Assembly: GCF_000021745.1 (NCBI RefSeq)
Contig: NC_011666.1
Location: 1,994,501-2,058,500, forward strand
Length of the DNA stretch: 64,000 nucleotides
Reading direction: 5' to 3'
DNA from: Methylocella silvestris BL2
Lineage (GTDB): Bacteria; Pseudomonadota; Alphaproteobacteria; Rhizobiales; Beijerinckiaceae
A program made the position numbers and the translations under genes. This document shows positions 7,535-16,876 of the stretch, in pieces. The notes beneath the pieces are model-generated. The model worked only from the letters and a program-made list of their open reading frames with translations, made no database searches and was not told where the DNA came from. Position 1 is the first letter of the stretch. Each line of letters begins with the position of its first letter.

Positions 7535-9967
7535 TCATCCTCTCAAGCTCGCGCCGGCCCGCTGCGCCGCCTCGGCGACGACCTTTGCCGCGACAGCGTC
7601 GATGTCCGACTCGGTCAGCGTTCTGTCGCGCGGTTGCAGGGTCACCGAGATCGCGACGGATTTCTTGCCCTCAGCGACCCCCGGTCCCTCGTAGACGTCG
7701 AACACCTCGGCATTGACGACGAGCGTCTTGTCCGCTGCAAGCGCCGCCTTGACGAGATCGCCCGCAAGGACGGACCGGTCGACGACAAAGGCGAAATCGC
7801 GCTGCAAAGGCATGAGCTCGAAAAGTTCAAGCCTCGGCTTGGTCTTTGTCGGCTTAGATTTTGTCACCGGTATGTCATTCAAAACAACTTCGAAACCGAC
7901 CAGCGGCCCGTCAACGCCCAGGGCGGCGAGCGCGCGCGGATGAATTTCGCCGAAATAGCCGATTTTGGTCTTCGGCCCGAATTGCAGCGTTGCGGAGCGC
8001 CCGGGGTGTAGCCAATCCGGGCCGCCGGGGACGATCTGCAATCCGCTCGTGGGGACGCCAAGGGCGGCGAGCAGCGCCAGCGCATCCGCCTTGACGTCGA
8101 AAACATCGGCCGGCTGCGCTCCGGTCAGCCAGTTGCGGCCGGCGCCCGACGTCTTGGCCAAGCCCTGCCGCAGCGCCGCCGCGGCGATTTTCTGATCCGC
8201 TTCGCCGTCGCCCAAAAAAATCTGTCCGACCTCAAACAAGGCGACGTCGCCATGGCCGCGATCGGCGTTGCGCTGCGCGGCCGCGATCAGGCCCGGCAGC
8301 AGGCTCGGGCGCATGTGGGAGAGATCGGCGGCGATCGGATTCGCCAGCGTCAGTTCGGCCGCGCCGCCGCCGAACGCTTCGGCGCGGGCATGGGAAATGA
8401 ACGACCAGGTGACGGCCTCGACGAGGCCGGCGGCCGCCAGCGCGCGCTTTGCCGTCCGCACCCGCCGTTGCAGCGGCGTCAGCTTCGGCGCCTGCACGCC
8501 GGCGCTTTCCCGCGCGAAGGGGCGCGAGGTCACCCGGTCGAGGCCGGCGATGCGGATAACTTCCTCGACGAGATCGGCCGGCCCCTCGATATCGGGCCGA
8601 AACGACGGGGTTTTCACGACAAACCGATCGCTGTTTCCTGGCGAATAGACGAGTTCGAAGCCAAGCTGCTCCAGAATGCCGGTAATTTCGGACGGCGGCA
8701 GCTCAAGCCCGGTCAGCCTCGTAACCTCGCCCTGGAAAAAGACGATGCGATGGTCGCGCTCCGGGATCTTGCCGGCGAGCGCGATCTCGGAGGCCGCGCC
8801 GCCGCAAAATTCAAGCGTCAGCGCGGTGGCGAGCTCCAGCCCCGGCAGAAGAAAAGCCGGATCGACGCTGCGCTCGAAGCGGTAGCGCGCATCCGAATTG
8901 ATTCCGAGCCGGCGGCCGGTGCGGGCGATATTGGCCGGATGCCAGAGCGCGGCCTCGATCAGCACGTCGGTCGTCGCCGCGTCGCAGCCGGTGTCCGCGC
9001 CGCCCATGATTCCGGCCAGCGATTGCGGGCCGCGATCGTCGGCGATCACAATCATCTCCTCGTCGAGCGCATAGACGCGCCCGTCGAGGGCGTTGAGGCT
9101 CTCGCCGGCTCGCGCGCGGCGCACGACGAGATCGCCCTTGACCTTGGCCGCGTCGAAGACATGCAGCGGCCGGGCGCGGTCAAAACTCAGATAATTGGTG
9201 ATGTCGACGAGGGCGTTGATTGGCCGCAACCCGATGGCGGTCAGCCGCTTGCGCAGCCAGTCCGGGCTTTCGCCATTGCGGACGCCGCGAATGAGGCGCA
9301 GGGCGAAGGCCGGCGCAAGATGGGAATCCTCCGGCGCGAGGTCGAGGCGCGCGGCGATGGCCAAGGGGAAGCTAGCCGGAACTGGGGTGATCGATCTCCC
9401 CTTGAAGCGGCCAAGACCGGCGGCGGCGAGATCGCGCGCGACGCCCTCGACGCCCATAGCGTCCGGCCGGTTCGGCAGAAGGTTGAACTCGATCACCGGA
9501 TCGGCGAGGCCAGCCCAGGGCGCGAACGCGCGCCCGACCGGCGCTTCATCCGGCAGTTCGAGAATGCCGTCGTGATCGCCGGAGAGGCCAAGCTCGGCGC
9601 CCGAGCACAGCATGCCGTTCGATTCGACGCCGCGAATGACGCCCTTGCTCAGGGTGATCTGCTTTGCCGGAATGACCGCGCCCGGAGGCGCAAACACCGT
9701 CTTCAAGCCGGCTCTGGCGTTCGGGGCGCCGCAGACGACCTGCACGAGCCCTCCGCCGCCGGTTTCGACGAGACAGACCTGCAGCCGGTCGGCGTTCGGA
9801 TGCGGCTTCGCCTCGACGATTCGGGCAATGGTGAAATCATGCAGAGCGGCGGCGGGATCCTCGACATGCTCGACCTCGAGCCCGATGCGGGTCAATGCGT
9901 CGACGATCTCGGTCAGGGAGGCGTCGGTCTCAAGATGATCCTTGAGCCAGGAAAGCGTGAATTTCAT
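7535..9967 (-). CDS. pheT: Phenylalanine-tRNA ligase beta subunit
   Basis: The 810-residue beta subunit of the cytosolic alpha2-beta2 phenylalanyl-tRNA synthetase. The domain order is complete: the N-terminal region, a tRNA-binding OB fold (about residues 40-150, with PHPNADRLQVC), the B3/B4 editing region, B5, the catalytic-like core, and a C-terminal FDX-ACB anticodon-binding domain ending in LTESDIDAVAAKVV. The start at 9967 (MKFTLSWLKDHL) is fixed by the family; the frame is open for 77 further codons without similarity. Its partner pheS is not adjacent: the next gene downstream on the minus strand is the small secreted protein at 7111-7530, and the gene upstream is divergent. Confidence 0.97.
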   Translation of the reverse strand: MKFTLSWLKDHLETDASLTEIVDALTRIGLEVEHVEDPAAALHDFTIARIVEAKPHPNADRLQVCLVETGGGGLVQVVCGAPNARAGLKTVFAPPGAVIPAKQITLSKGVIRGVESNGMLCSGAELGLSGDHDGILELPDEAPVGRAFAPWAGLADPVIEFNLLPNRPDAMGVEGVARDLAAAGLGRFKGRSITPVPASFPLAIAARLDLAPEDSHLAPAFALRLIRGVRNGESPDWLRKRLTAIGLRPINALVDITNYLSFDRARPLHVFDAAKVKGDLVVRRARAGESLNALDGRVYALDEEMIVIADDRGPQSLAGIMGGADTGCDAATTDVLIEAALWHPANIARTGRRLGINSDARYRFERSVDPAFLLPGLELATALTLEFCGGAASEIALAGKIPERDHRIVFFQGEVTRLTGLELPPSEITGILEQLGFELVYSPGNSDRFVVKTPSFRPDIEGPADLVEEVIRIAGLDRVTSRPFARESAGVQAPKLTPLQRRVRTAKRALAAAGLVEAVTWSFISHARAEAFGGGAAELTLANPIAADLSHMRPSLLPGLIAAAQRNADRGHGDVALFEVGQIFLGDGEADQKIAAAALRQGLAKTSGAGRNWLTGAQPADVFDVKADALALLAALGVPTSGLQIVPGGPDWLHPGRSATLQFGPKTKIGYFGEIHPRALAALGVDGPLVGFEVVLNDIPVTKSKPTKTKPRLELFELMPLQRDFAFVVDRSVLAGDLVKAALAADKTLVVNAEVFDVYEGPGVAEGKKSVAISVTLQPRDRTLTESDIDAVAAKVVAEAAQRAGASLRG

Positions 9968-10181
9968 TGCAGATCCAGATGGCGGCGTCGGCTCGCGGGG
10001 CCGCTCGGCCCCGTTCAGGCCTTCATCTAGTGTCTTTCTGCAACGAGGGGAAATTTTCTTCATTTTCCGCGCCGGGGCTGCCGTGCGGACCCGCGAAAAA
10101 CTTGCGATCGCGCCGCGTTCCGGGCAAAGCTCGCAACGTTTTCGCGGGCTCGGCCCGACGCGCAACGGAAAGGCGTCCATC

Positions 10182-10553
10182 ATGATCGGGGCATTCATCG
10201 GCAGGTTGCGCGCGACGCTCGCCCTATGCGCCCTCGCAGCTTCGGCCGGCCTCGCCTTGCCGGCTGCGGCGGCGGATTTCGCAGAGCCGCAAGGCGGCGT
10301 TGCCTGCTCGATCGGCCAGCCGTTCTGGGTTCCGACCTTGGCGACGGCCGAAACCCTGCCCTGGCCCTCGGTCTATTATGGGCATTTTTCGGGCGGCAAG
10401 CCCTATATCGACGCGCAAGGACGAACCATCGTCGACTGGCGTGACGAGCATGTGTGCTTTCCGACGAGCCGGCAATGCCGCGCCTGGGTCAAGGCGTCCT
10501 ACGGCGCCTATCACGAGCCGGAAGGCTATCGCGGCTGCCTGCTTCTGCGCTGA
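10182..10553 (+). CDS. Small secreted protein of unknown function
   Basis: A 123-residue protein with a signal peptide (hydrophobic core about residues 8-28, cleavage near AAA-ADF). The mature part has four cysteines (GVACSIG, HVCFPTSRQCRAW, YRGCLLLR) in a pattern that could form two disulfides. The open frame reaches back to 9942 across pheT's start, but the signal peptide argues for the ATG at 10182. I recognise no family. It is divergent from pheT. Confidence 0.65.
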   Translation: MIGAFIGRLRATLALCALAASAGLALPAAAADFAEPQGGVACSIGQPFWVPTLATAETLPWPSVYYGHFSGGKPYIDAQGRTIVDWRDEHVCFPTSRQCRAWVKASYGAYHEPEGYRGCLLLR

Positions 10554-10592
10554 TTCTTTGCGTGATCCCACGCTCACATGAGCGGAGCAAAC

Positions 10593-11111
10593 ATGCTCGA
10601 CGCATTAAAAGCTTTTCTCGCCGAGCTTGGCGGCGGCGGCGCGGCTGGCAGGGCCTACGGCGACGATGATTATCGTCTCGCCGCCGCTGCGCTGCTGGTG
10701 CATGTCGCCGCGGCCGACGGCGAAACCGACGCGGCCGAGCGGCAAAGGCTGCGCGACACGCTGGCGCAGCGTTTCGGCCTCGATGCGGCGGCGACCCTGG
10801 AGTTGATCCGCCGCGCCGAGGCAAGCGACCGCGACGCCGTCGATTTCTATCAATTCACCAGCGTTCTCAAGCGCGCGCTCGACGACGACGGACGCCGGCG
10901 CATCGTCGAAATGATGTGGGAGATTGCCTGCGCCGACGGTGAAATTCACGAATTCGAAGATAATACGATCTGGCGGGTCGCCGAATTGCTGGGGGTCTCC
11001 TCGCGCGATCGCGTGCTTTTGCGCCAGCAAGTCGCCGCGGAGACCGCCGCCGGGAAATCTGGCGACTCTGGTGCGGCCGGCGCCGATCCAGCCAAGTCGC
11101 AGAATAGTTAA
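10593..11111 (+). CDS. TerB family tellurite-resistance-like protein
   Basis: A 172-residue soluble helical protein with the TerB pattern: two helical repeats with acidic motifs AAADGETDAAE and ACADGEIHEFE that in TerB proteins lie near a metal-binding surface. The name comes from tellurite resistance, but most chromosomal homologues have no proven link to tellurite. The ATG at 10593 has GGAG at good spacing and is preferred over the ATG at 10578. No other ter genes are present, so a tellurite role is doubtful. Confidence 0.78.
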   Translation: MLDALKAFLAELGGGGAAGRAYGDDDYRLAAAALLVHVAAADGETDAAERQRLRDTLAQRFGLDAAATLELIRRAEASDRDAVDFYQFTSVLKRALDDDGRRRIVEMMWEIACADGEIHEFEDNTIWRVAELLGVSSRDRVLLRQQVAAETAAGKSGDSGAAGADPAKSQNS

Positions 11112-11180
11112 TTCCCCGTTTACCAAGATCGATGTAGCCTTTTCCCGATGGGCGCGCGGCGCCTCGGCAAAAGGCTGATC

Positions 11181-11981
11181 ATGCAAGGGACTGACGACGG
11201 AAGGCGCGTGGCGCTGATCACAGGCGCCTCCGGCGGCATCGGCGCCGACCTTGCGCGGGTTTTCGCGCGCAACGGCCATGATCTGATGCTTGTCGCGCGC
11301 AGCGACGACAAGCTTGCCGCGCTTGCGGATGAAATCGAACGCGCGACCAGCCGGCGGCCGCTGCGGCTGGCGCTCGACCTTTCCGACCCGAAGGCCGCTG
11401 ACGCCATCGAGGCGGCCCTCCAGCAAAACGGAGCGCGCGTAAAGATCCTCGTCAACAATGCTGGCTATGGCCTCAGCGGCGACGTCGGCGAACTCGGCGA
11501 GGCCGAACAATTGGGCGTCATCGACTTGAATGTCCGCGCGCTGACGCAGCTTACCATTCGCTTTCTGCCGGACATCCGCGCCGCGGGCGGAAAAATTCTC
11601 AACGTCGCCTCCGTCGCTTCCTATTTTCCAGGCGGCCCCGGCATGGCGATCTATTACGCTTCAAAGGCTTACGTCCTATCGTTCTCCCTGGGTCTGGCGC
11701 AGGAATTGCTTCAAGACGGCGTGACGGTATCGGCGCTTTGCCCAGGCATGACGCCGACCGGCTTTCAGGCCCGCGCCAAATTCGGTCCCGACATCAAGCT
11801 CGACAAGATCCCGGCGACGAGTTCGATGGAGGTGGCTGAAGCCGGCTACAAGGGCCTTATGGCGGGGCGGCGGGAAATTATACCGGGCGGATTCAACAAA
11901 TTGGGCGCATGGGTCTTGCCCTTCGCGCCAAAGCACATGATCCTGTCGTTGATTTCGCAAATGCAACATCAACGCCGTTGA
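11181..11981 (+). CDS. Short-chain dehydrogenase/reductase (SDR)
   Basis: A 266-residue classical SDR oxidoreductase. It has the cofactor motif TGASGGIG (14-21), NNAG (92-95), and the catalytic Tyr158-xxx-Lys162, with an upstream Ser in NVASVAS. The acidic or basic residue after the second strand (VARSDDK) suggests NADP rather than NAD, which is inference. The sequence resembles the DltE/YqjQ-like SDR group of unspecified substrate. The start at 11181 has AAAGG upstream; an ATG at 11148 is the alternative. It lies 25 bases before a glutamine amidotransferase gene. Confidence 0.85.
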   Translation: MQGTDDGRRVALITGASGGIGADLARVFARNGHDLMLVARSDDKLAALADEIERATSRRPLRLALDLSDPKAADAIEAALQQNGARVKILVNNAGYGLSGDVGELGEAEQLGVIDLNVRALTQLTIRFLPDIRAAGGKILNVASVASYFPGGPGMAIYYASKAYVLSFSLGLAQELLQDGVTVSALCPGMTPTGFQARAKFGPDIKLDKIPATSSMEVAEAGYKGLMAGRREIIPGGFNKLGAWVLPFAPKHMILSLISQMQHQRR

Positions 11982-12006
11982 TTGAGTCGATCTCTTTATG
12001 TGAGCG

Positions 12007-12786
12007 ATGGCCGTAGCAGAGAAATCAGACCCACGGGTGCTTGTCATCCTGCATCAGCACTGTTCGAGCCCGGGCCGAATAGGCCGCATTCTATGCGACC
12101 TCGGCTACAGTCTCGACATCCGGCGCCCGCGATTCGACGACCCGCTGCCCAAGACGCTCGCGGACCACGCCGGGGTCGTCGTCTTCGGCGGCCCGATGAG
12201 CGCCAATGACGAGGAAGACTGGATCTGCCGCGAGATCGACTGGATCGGCGTGCCCCTCAAGGAAGGCAAGCCATTCCTCGGCATCTGTCTCGGCGCGCAA
12301 ATGCTGGCGCGCCATCTTGGCCATCGCGTCTGCCCGCATCCGCAAGGCCGGGTCGAGGTCGGCTATTATCCGATCGATCCGACCGAACACGGCCATGGCC
12401 TCTGCGATCATCGCTTCCCGGACCGGGTCTATCAGTGGCACCGCGAGGGATTCGATCTGCCAAGCGGGGCCACCCTGCTGGCGAGCGGTCACGATTTCGA
12501 AGCGCAGGCTTTCCGCTATGGGCCGGAGGCGTTCGGCTTCCAGTTCCATCCGGAAGTCACCCTGCCGATGATCTGCCGCTGGTCGGCGCGCTCGAGCGAA
12601 CGGCTGAATTTCCCCGGCGCGCGACCGCTGCATCGCCATCTTGAGGGCTGGCTTCGCCACGACCGGGCGATCTCGCGCTGGTCGACGGCCTTCCTGCGCA
12701 GTTGGGTCGAGGGCGCGCAGACAGCGCGCCGGCCGCATGTTTTCGCGCCCGGACAGGCCGGCCCCAACGCCGCCGCAGTGTCATAA
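12007..12786 (+). CDS. Class I glutamine amidotransferase-like protein
   Basis: A 259-residue GATase-1 domain protein. The nucleophile elbow GICLGAQ carries Cys94, and the other triad residues appear as His181 and Glu183 in FQFHPEVT. Such stand-alone proteins, often called GMP-synthase-like, hydrolyse glutamine and pass ammonia to a partner, which is not identifiable here. It follows the SDR gene by 25 bases and may be cotranscribed with it. Confidence 0.85.
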   Translation: MAVAEKSDPRVLVILHQHCSSPGRIGRILCDLGYSLDIRRPRFDDPLPKTLADHAGVVVFGGPMSANDEEDWICREIDWIGVPLKEGKPFLGICLGAQMLARHLGHRVCPHPQGRVEVGYYPIDPTEHGHGLCDHRFPDRVYQWHREGFDLPSGATLLASGHDFEAQAFRYGPEAFGFQFHPEVTLPMICRWSARSSERLNFPGARPLHRHLEGWLRHDRAISRWSTAFLRSWVEGAQTARRPHVFAPGQAGPNAAAVS

Positions 12787-12989
12787 AACAAAACTGGACG
12801 GCGGCCCTTTCCCTTACTACCACTCATCTGTCGGGAACTCCGGCGCCGAAGCGCGCCGCTTCGCCGTCAAAATCAGTCGGCCGTCGCGGCCGACGCTGCT
12901 TCCCGCGCGTTCAATGCACGCGTGACGGGGATTGGCCTTTCTCGATCGCTCTCCTTTTCCCGCATCGACACGTCCAAGGAAAACGAACC

Positions 12990-13433
12990 ATGAGCATCTT
13001 CGGCAATATCGTTTCCAAATTGTTCGGCCACTCCAAGGCCGAGGCCGCCCCCGTAACCCCGCCGGCGGGCGGAGCTCCGGCGGCGCATGCGCCCGCTCCG
13101 GCTTCCGCCGGCTCGACAACCACCGCCGCTGCGCCTGCGGCCGGCGGAGCAGCGCCCGCGCCGACGGCGCTCAAAGACGTCGACGTCGCGTCCATTCTCG
13201 ATGGACTCGTCGCCAAGCAAGGGCAAAAGCTCGACTGGCGCCATTCGATCGTCGATCTTTTGAAAACCCTCGACCTCGACAGCAGCCTCACAGCCCGCAA
13301 GGAACTCGCCTCGGAACTGCATTATTCCGGCAGCACCGACGATACCGCGACGATGAATGTGTGGCTCATCAAACAGGTGCTCGCCAAGCTCGCCGAAAAT
13401 GGCGGCAAGCTGCCGGCCGATCTCGTTCACTGA
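12990..13433 (+). CDS. DUF3597 domain-containing protein
   Basis: A 147-residue protein. A short N-terminus (MSIFGNIVSKLFG) leads into about 45 residues of Ala/Pro/Thr-rich linker, followed by the DUF3597 domain (about 63-147) with LKDVDVASILDGLVAKQGQ, the WRHSIVDLLKTLDLDSSL motif and MNVWLIKQVLAKLAENGGK. The domain resembles a small helical fold and its function is not known. Start and ribosome binding site (AAGGA, 9-base spacing) are clear. Confidence 0.85.
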   Translation: MSIFGNIVSKLFGHSKAEAAPVTPPAGGAPAAHAPAPASAGSTTTAAAPAAGGAAPAPTALKDVDVASILDGLVAKQGQKLDWRHSIVDLLKTLDLDSSLTARKELASELHYSGSTDDTATMNVWLIKQVLAKLAENGGKLPADLVH

Positions 13434-13657
13434 CCTTTCGCGATCCGGGCGGCGCATCGACGAGACGCGCCGCCTTCGCCGCCAGAATTTGACCCACGGC
13501 GTGATTGAATTTGTTGCAGTGTGTCAGACTGGCGAGCGGCCGCCTGGCCTCGCCCCGACTTTTGGCCGGTATTTGCTGTGAAACCCCTTGCCAGGCGACG
13601 TCAGAGCGCCGATGGCGCGCCTCTTGCAAAAATTCCTCCAAAACCGGAGGCTTTGCA

Positions 13658-14497
13658 ATGGATTACGTCAAACCGTCCGACATGGTCAACGCCATGGCCG
13701 ACTCGGGGGCTCAGCGCGCCCGGCTCTCGATCCCGGACATGCTCATCCGCGGCATGATGGCAGGCGCCCTGCTCGGCATCGCAACCAGCCTCGCAATTAC
13801 CGGCGCCGTGCAAACCGGCGTGCCCTTCGCGGGCGCGATCGTCTTCCCGGTCGGCTTCGTGATGATCGTCGCCCTCGGCCTCGAGCTCTGCACCGGCAAT
13901 TTCGCCATTCTTGGCGTTTCCGCGCTCAGCGGACGCTGCAGGTGGGCGGAGGCCGGCCGCAACTGGACCTGGGGCTTTATCGGCAATCTGATCGGCAGCG
14001 TGCTCTACGCCTTTTTGCTCGTCATTGCGCTGACCAACGCCTGGAACGTTCCGCCGGCCGGCGTCGCGCAGAAAATCATCGACATCGCAACTCTGAAAAC
14101 CGTCGGCTATGAGCCCTTCGGCGCAGCCGGCCTGCTGTCGAGCTTCGTCAAAGCCATGCTGTGCAATTGGATGGTCTGCCTTGGCGTGACCATGTCGATG
14201 ATGTCGACCTCCACCGCGGGCAAATTGTTCGGCGCCTGGCTGCCGATCTTCATTTTCTTCGGTCAAGGCTTCGAGCACGCCGTCGTCAATATGTTCGTGA
14301 TCCCGGCCGGCATGATGCTGGGCGCCAAAGTCACGCTCAGTGATTGGTGGCTGTGGAACCAGATCCCCGTCACGCTCGGCAATCTTGCCGGCGGGCTGTT
14401 GTTCATTGCTTTGCCCTGGTTCCTGACGTTCCGTCCGAGCGTCGCTTCCATGCGTTCGGTCGGCAAGGACGCGCCGCTCTCCGCGCCGGCTGAATAG
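13658..14497 (+). CDS. Formate/nitrite transporter family channel
   Basis: A 279-residue inner-membrane protein of the FNT (FocA/NirC) family, pentameric channels for formate, nitrite or hydrosulfide. About six helices are visible, with the family-like LELCTGNFAILG and the NWMVCLGVTMSM segments. The strong GGAGG ribosome binding site at 13646 fixes the start. No formate or nitrite enzyme gene is adjacent, so the substrate is open; formate would fit a C1-using organism, but this is inference. Confidence 0.9.
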   Translation: MDYVKPSDMVNAMADSGAQRARLSIPDMLIRGMMAGALLGIATSLAITGAVQTGVPFAGAIVFPVGFVMIVALGLELCTGNFAILGVSALSGRCRWAEAGRNWTWGFIGNLIGSVLYAFLLVIALTNAWNVPPAGVAQKIIDIATLKTVGYEPFGAAGLLSSFVKAMLCNWMVCLGVTMSMMSTSTAGKLFGAWLPIFIFFGQGFEHAVVNMFVIPAGMMLGAKVTLSDWWLWNQIPVTLGNLAGGLLFIALPWFLTFRPSVASMRSVGKDAPLSAPAE

Positions 14498-14505
14498 GCC
14501 CCGCG

Positions 14506-15369
14506 CTATGTCGCGAAATGTCTGGCGCCGGCGACGCAGAGGCCGACGGCGCCGCTGACGACGATCATCGGCCAGCTGATGCTTTCATGCAGGAACGCCG
14601 CGGCCAGGGTCAGGGCGAAGAAGGGCTGCAGCAATTGCAATTGTCCGACAGCGGCGATGCCGCCCTGCGCCAGCCCGCGATACCAGAAGGCGAAGCCGAT
14701 CAGCATGCTGAACAAGGACACATAGAAGAGGCCGATCCAGGCGGACGGCCCCGCCTCCGAAAATGACGGCGGCGCAAGGTAAAGCGTGAGCGCCGCCGTG
14801 ATGGGCAGCGACAAGGCCAGCGCCCAGCAGATCACCTGCCAGCCGCCGAGCCGCCGCGACAGCATCGCGCCTTCGGCATAGCCAAGCCCTCCAGCGACCA
14901 CGGCCGCGAACATCAACAGATCCCCGATCGGCGACACGTCCCCGCCCTGCGTCAGCGCAAAGCCGGCGATGAGGGCGCTGCCGGCGCAGGAAAACAGCCA
15001 AAACGCCCACCGCGGACGCTCGCCGCCGCGCGCTGCGCCGAAGATGGCCGTCGCCAGAGGCAGCAGGCCGATGAACACAACCGAATGCGCCGACGTGACA
15101 TGCTTCAGCGCCAGCGCCGACAAAAGCGGGAAGCCGACGACGACGCCGAGCGCCACGATGCCGAAAGAGACCAGGTCGCGACGCTCAGGGCGCTTCTGCC
15201 GCAACACGAGCAAGAGAGCGATCGCCAGAAGGCCCGCGATCGACGCGCGCGCGGCGGTCAGAAACAGGGGATCGAAATCAGCGACAGCCGCGCGCGTCGC
15301 GGGCAGCGAGCCGCTGAAAATCAGAACGCCGATGAACCCATTGGCCCATCCGCTCAAACTCTTGTCCAT
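14506..15369 (-). CDS. EamA family (DMT) transporter
   Basis: A 287-residue inner-membrane protein with ten predicted helices in two EamA repeats, typical of drug/metabolite exporters for amino acids or other small molecules. It is divergent from a MocR-type regulator, and the short gap holds a perfect palindrome at 15428-15455. The arrangement implies that the regulator controls export of a compound sensed through its aminotransferase-like domain. The substrate is unknown. Confidence 0.87.
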   Translation of the reverse strand: MDKSLSGWANGFIGVLIFSGSLPATRAAVADFDPLFLTAARASIAGLLAIALLLVLRQKRPERRDLVSFGIVALGVVVGFPLLSALALKHVTSAHSVVFIGLLPLATAIFGAARGGERPRWAFWLFSCAGSALIAGFALTQGGDVSPIGDLLMFAAVVAGGLGYAEGAMLSRRLGGWQVICWALALSLPITAALTLYLAPPSFSEAGPSAWIGLFYVSLFSMLIGFAFWYRGLAQGGIAAVGQLQLLQPFFALTLAAAFLHESISWPMIVVSGAVGLCVAGARHFAT

Positions 15370-15427
15370 CGTCTCGCCTCCACCGGGCGAGATTTACGCG
15401 GAGCCCTCTGGATTTTACAGGGACAGA

Positions 15428-15455
15428 CCATTACACTTTTGCCAAACTGTAATGG
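15428..15455. promoter_or_regulatory. Candidate MocR operator (inverted repeat)
   Basis: A perfect inverted repeat CCATTACA / TGTAATGG with a 12-base spacer sits in the 82-base gap between the divergent EamA and MocR genes and overlaps the first ATG of the MocR frame. Its position suits autoregulation and control of the exporter. Confidence 0.6.
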
Positions 15456-16873
15456 ATATGACGGCAGTACACATGGACGAGCAGGCGGATTTCGCAGGTG
15501 ACCGAAGGCTGGTGACGCGGGTGATGGAATCCGTTCGGCAAAAGATCGCCGGACGCATGCTCGCGCCCGGGGCGAAGCTGCCCTCGATCCGCCGCTTCGC
15601 CGAAACGATGGGCGTGTCCAAATCGACCGTGGTCGAAGCCTATGACCGGCTCGCCGCCGAAGGGCTGATCCAGTCCCGGCGCGGCTCCGGTTTTTATGTC
15701 GGCGGCCGGACGGCGCCTTTGTCGCTCTCGGAGTTGGGTCCGCGGCTCGACCGCGCCATCGACCCTTTATGGGTTTCGCGGCAATCGCTCGAGACGGACG
15801 ATTCGTTCTTGAAGCCCGGCTGCGGCTGGCTTCCCCCCTCATGGATGCCTGAGGGCGCGATGCGCCGCGGTCTGAGGGCGCTGGCCCGGGCGGATGATTC
15901 GGCTTTGGCCGATTATGCCCCTCCCCTCGGGCTCTTGCCGCTGCGTCAGCTCCTGTCCCGTCGCATGTCAGAGCATGGCGTCGAGGCGGCGCCCGACCAA
16001 ATCATGCTGACGGAATCGGGCACGCAGGCGATCGATCTTCTCTGCCGCTTCCTGATCGAACCCGGCGACGCGGTGCTGGTCGACGATCCCTGCTATTTCA
16101 ACTTCCGCGCGCTGCTGCGGGCGCACCGGGCGGAGGTCGTCAGCGTCCCCTTTACGCCGACAGGCCCGGACGTCGCGCTTTTCGCCGCAGCGCTGACAGA
16201 GCACCGGCCGCGTCTCTATCTCACCAATTCGGCGCTGCATAATCCAACCGGCGCGACGCTATCGCCCGTAACCGCGCACCGTCTGCTGAAGCTCGCGGAG
16301 CAATATGGACTGACGATTCTCGAAGACGACATTTTCGCTGATTTCGAGCTTGAGCCAGCGCCGCGGCTCGCCGCCTTCGACGGCCTCAATCGCGTCGTTC
16401 ATATCGGCAGTTTCTCAAAAACCCTTTCCGCGGCGGGACGCTGCGGTTTCATCGCGGCGCGGCGCGACTGGATCGAAGGGCTGATCGATCTCAAAATCTC
16501 GACCGCTTTCGCCGGCGGCGCCCTTTCGGCGGAGCTCGTTCTTGGCGTTCTGAAGGACGGAACCTATCGCAAGCATATCGACAGCCTGCGCGAGCGCCTC
16601 TCCCGCGCCATGGGCGAGACAAGCGCCCGCCTCGCCGCCCTTGGCGTTACGCCTTGGATCCTGCCGCGGGCCGGCATGTTTCTTTGGTGCCGCCTGCCGG
16701 ACGGCCTTGAGGCCGCCGGCGTCGCGCAGCGGGCGCTCGCCGAAAACATCGTGCTCGCGCCGGGGAATGTCTTCAGCGTCTCGCAATCGGCCGGGGGCTT
16801 TATGCGCTTCAATGTGGCGCAATCGGCGGACCCGCGCATCTACACGGCGCTCGCCGCGGCGATGGGGAGGTAG
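15452..16873 (+). CDS. MocR-type transcriptional regulator (GntR HTH plus aminotransferase-like domain)
   Basis: A 473-residue fusion. Residues about 15-85 are a winged helix of the GntR family (KLPSIRRFAETMGVSKSTVVEAYDRLAAEGLI), and residues about 115-473 are a fold-type I PLP domain in which Lys323 of SFSKTLSAAGR should bind PLP. Such proteins sense a PLP-linked ligand such as an amino acid or amine. The ATG at 15452 lies inside the palindromic operator; in-frame ATGs at 15458 and 15473 are alternatives. It probably controls the divergent EamA exporter. Confidence 0.9.
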   Translation: MDMTAVHMDEQADFAGDRRLVTRVMESVRQKIAGRMLAPGAKLPSIRRFAETMGVSKSTVVEAYDRLAAEGLIQSRRGSGFYVGGRTAPLSLSELGPRLDRAIDPLWVSRQSLETDDSFLKPGCGWLPPSWMPEGAMRRGLRALARADDSALADYAPPLGLLPLRQLLSRRMSEHGVEAAPDQIMLTESGTQAIDLLCRFLIEPGDAVLVDDPCYFNFRALLRAHRAEVVSVPFTPTGPDVALFAAALTEHRPRLYLTNSALHNPTGATLSPVTAHRLLKLAEQYGLTILEDDIFADFELEPAPRLAAFDGLNRVVHIGSFSKTLSAAGRCGFIAARRDWIEGLIDLKISTAFAGGALSAELVLGVLKDGTYRKHIDSLRERLSRAMGETSARLAALGVTPWILPRAGMFLWCRLPDGLEAAGVAQRALAENIVLAPGNVFSVSQSAGGFMRFNVAQSADPRIYTALAAAMGR

Positions 16874-16876
16874 GTT

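Noticed and set aside
8252-10030. 592-codon open frame on the plus strand
   Set aside because: It is the antisense shadow of pheT; the composition is Arg/Gly/Asp-rich and shows no family, while pheT is a complete conserved gene.
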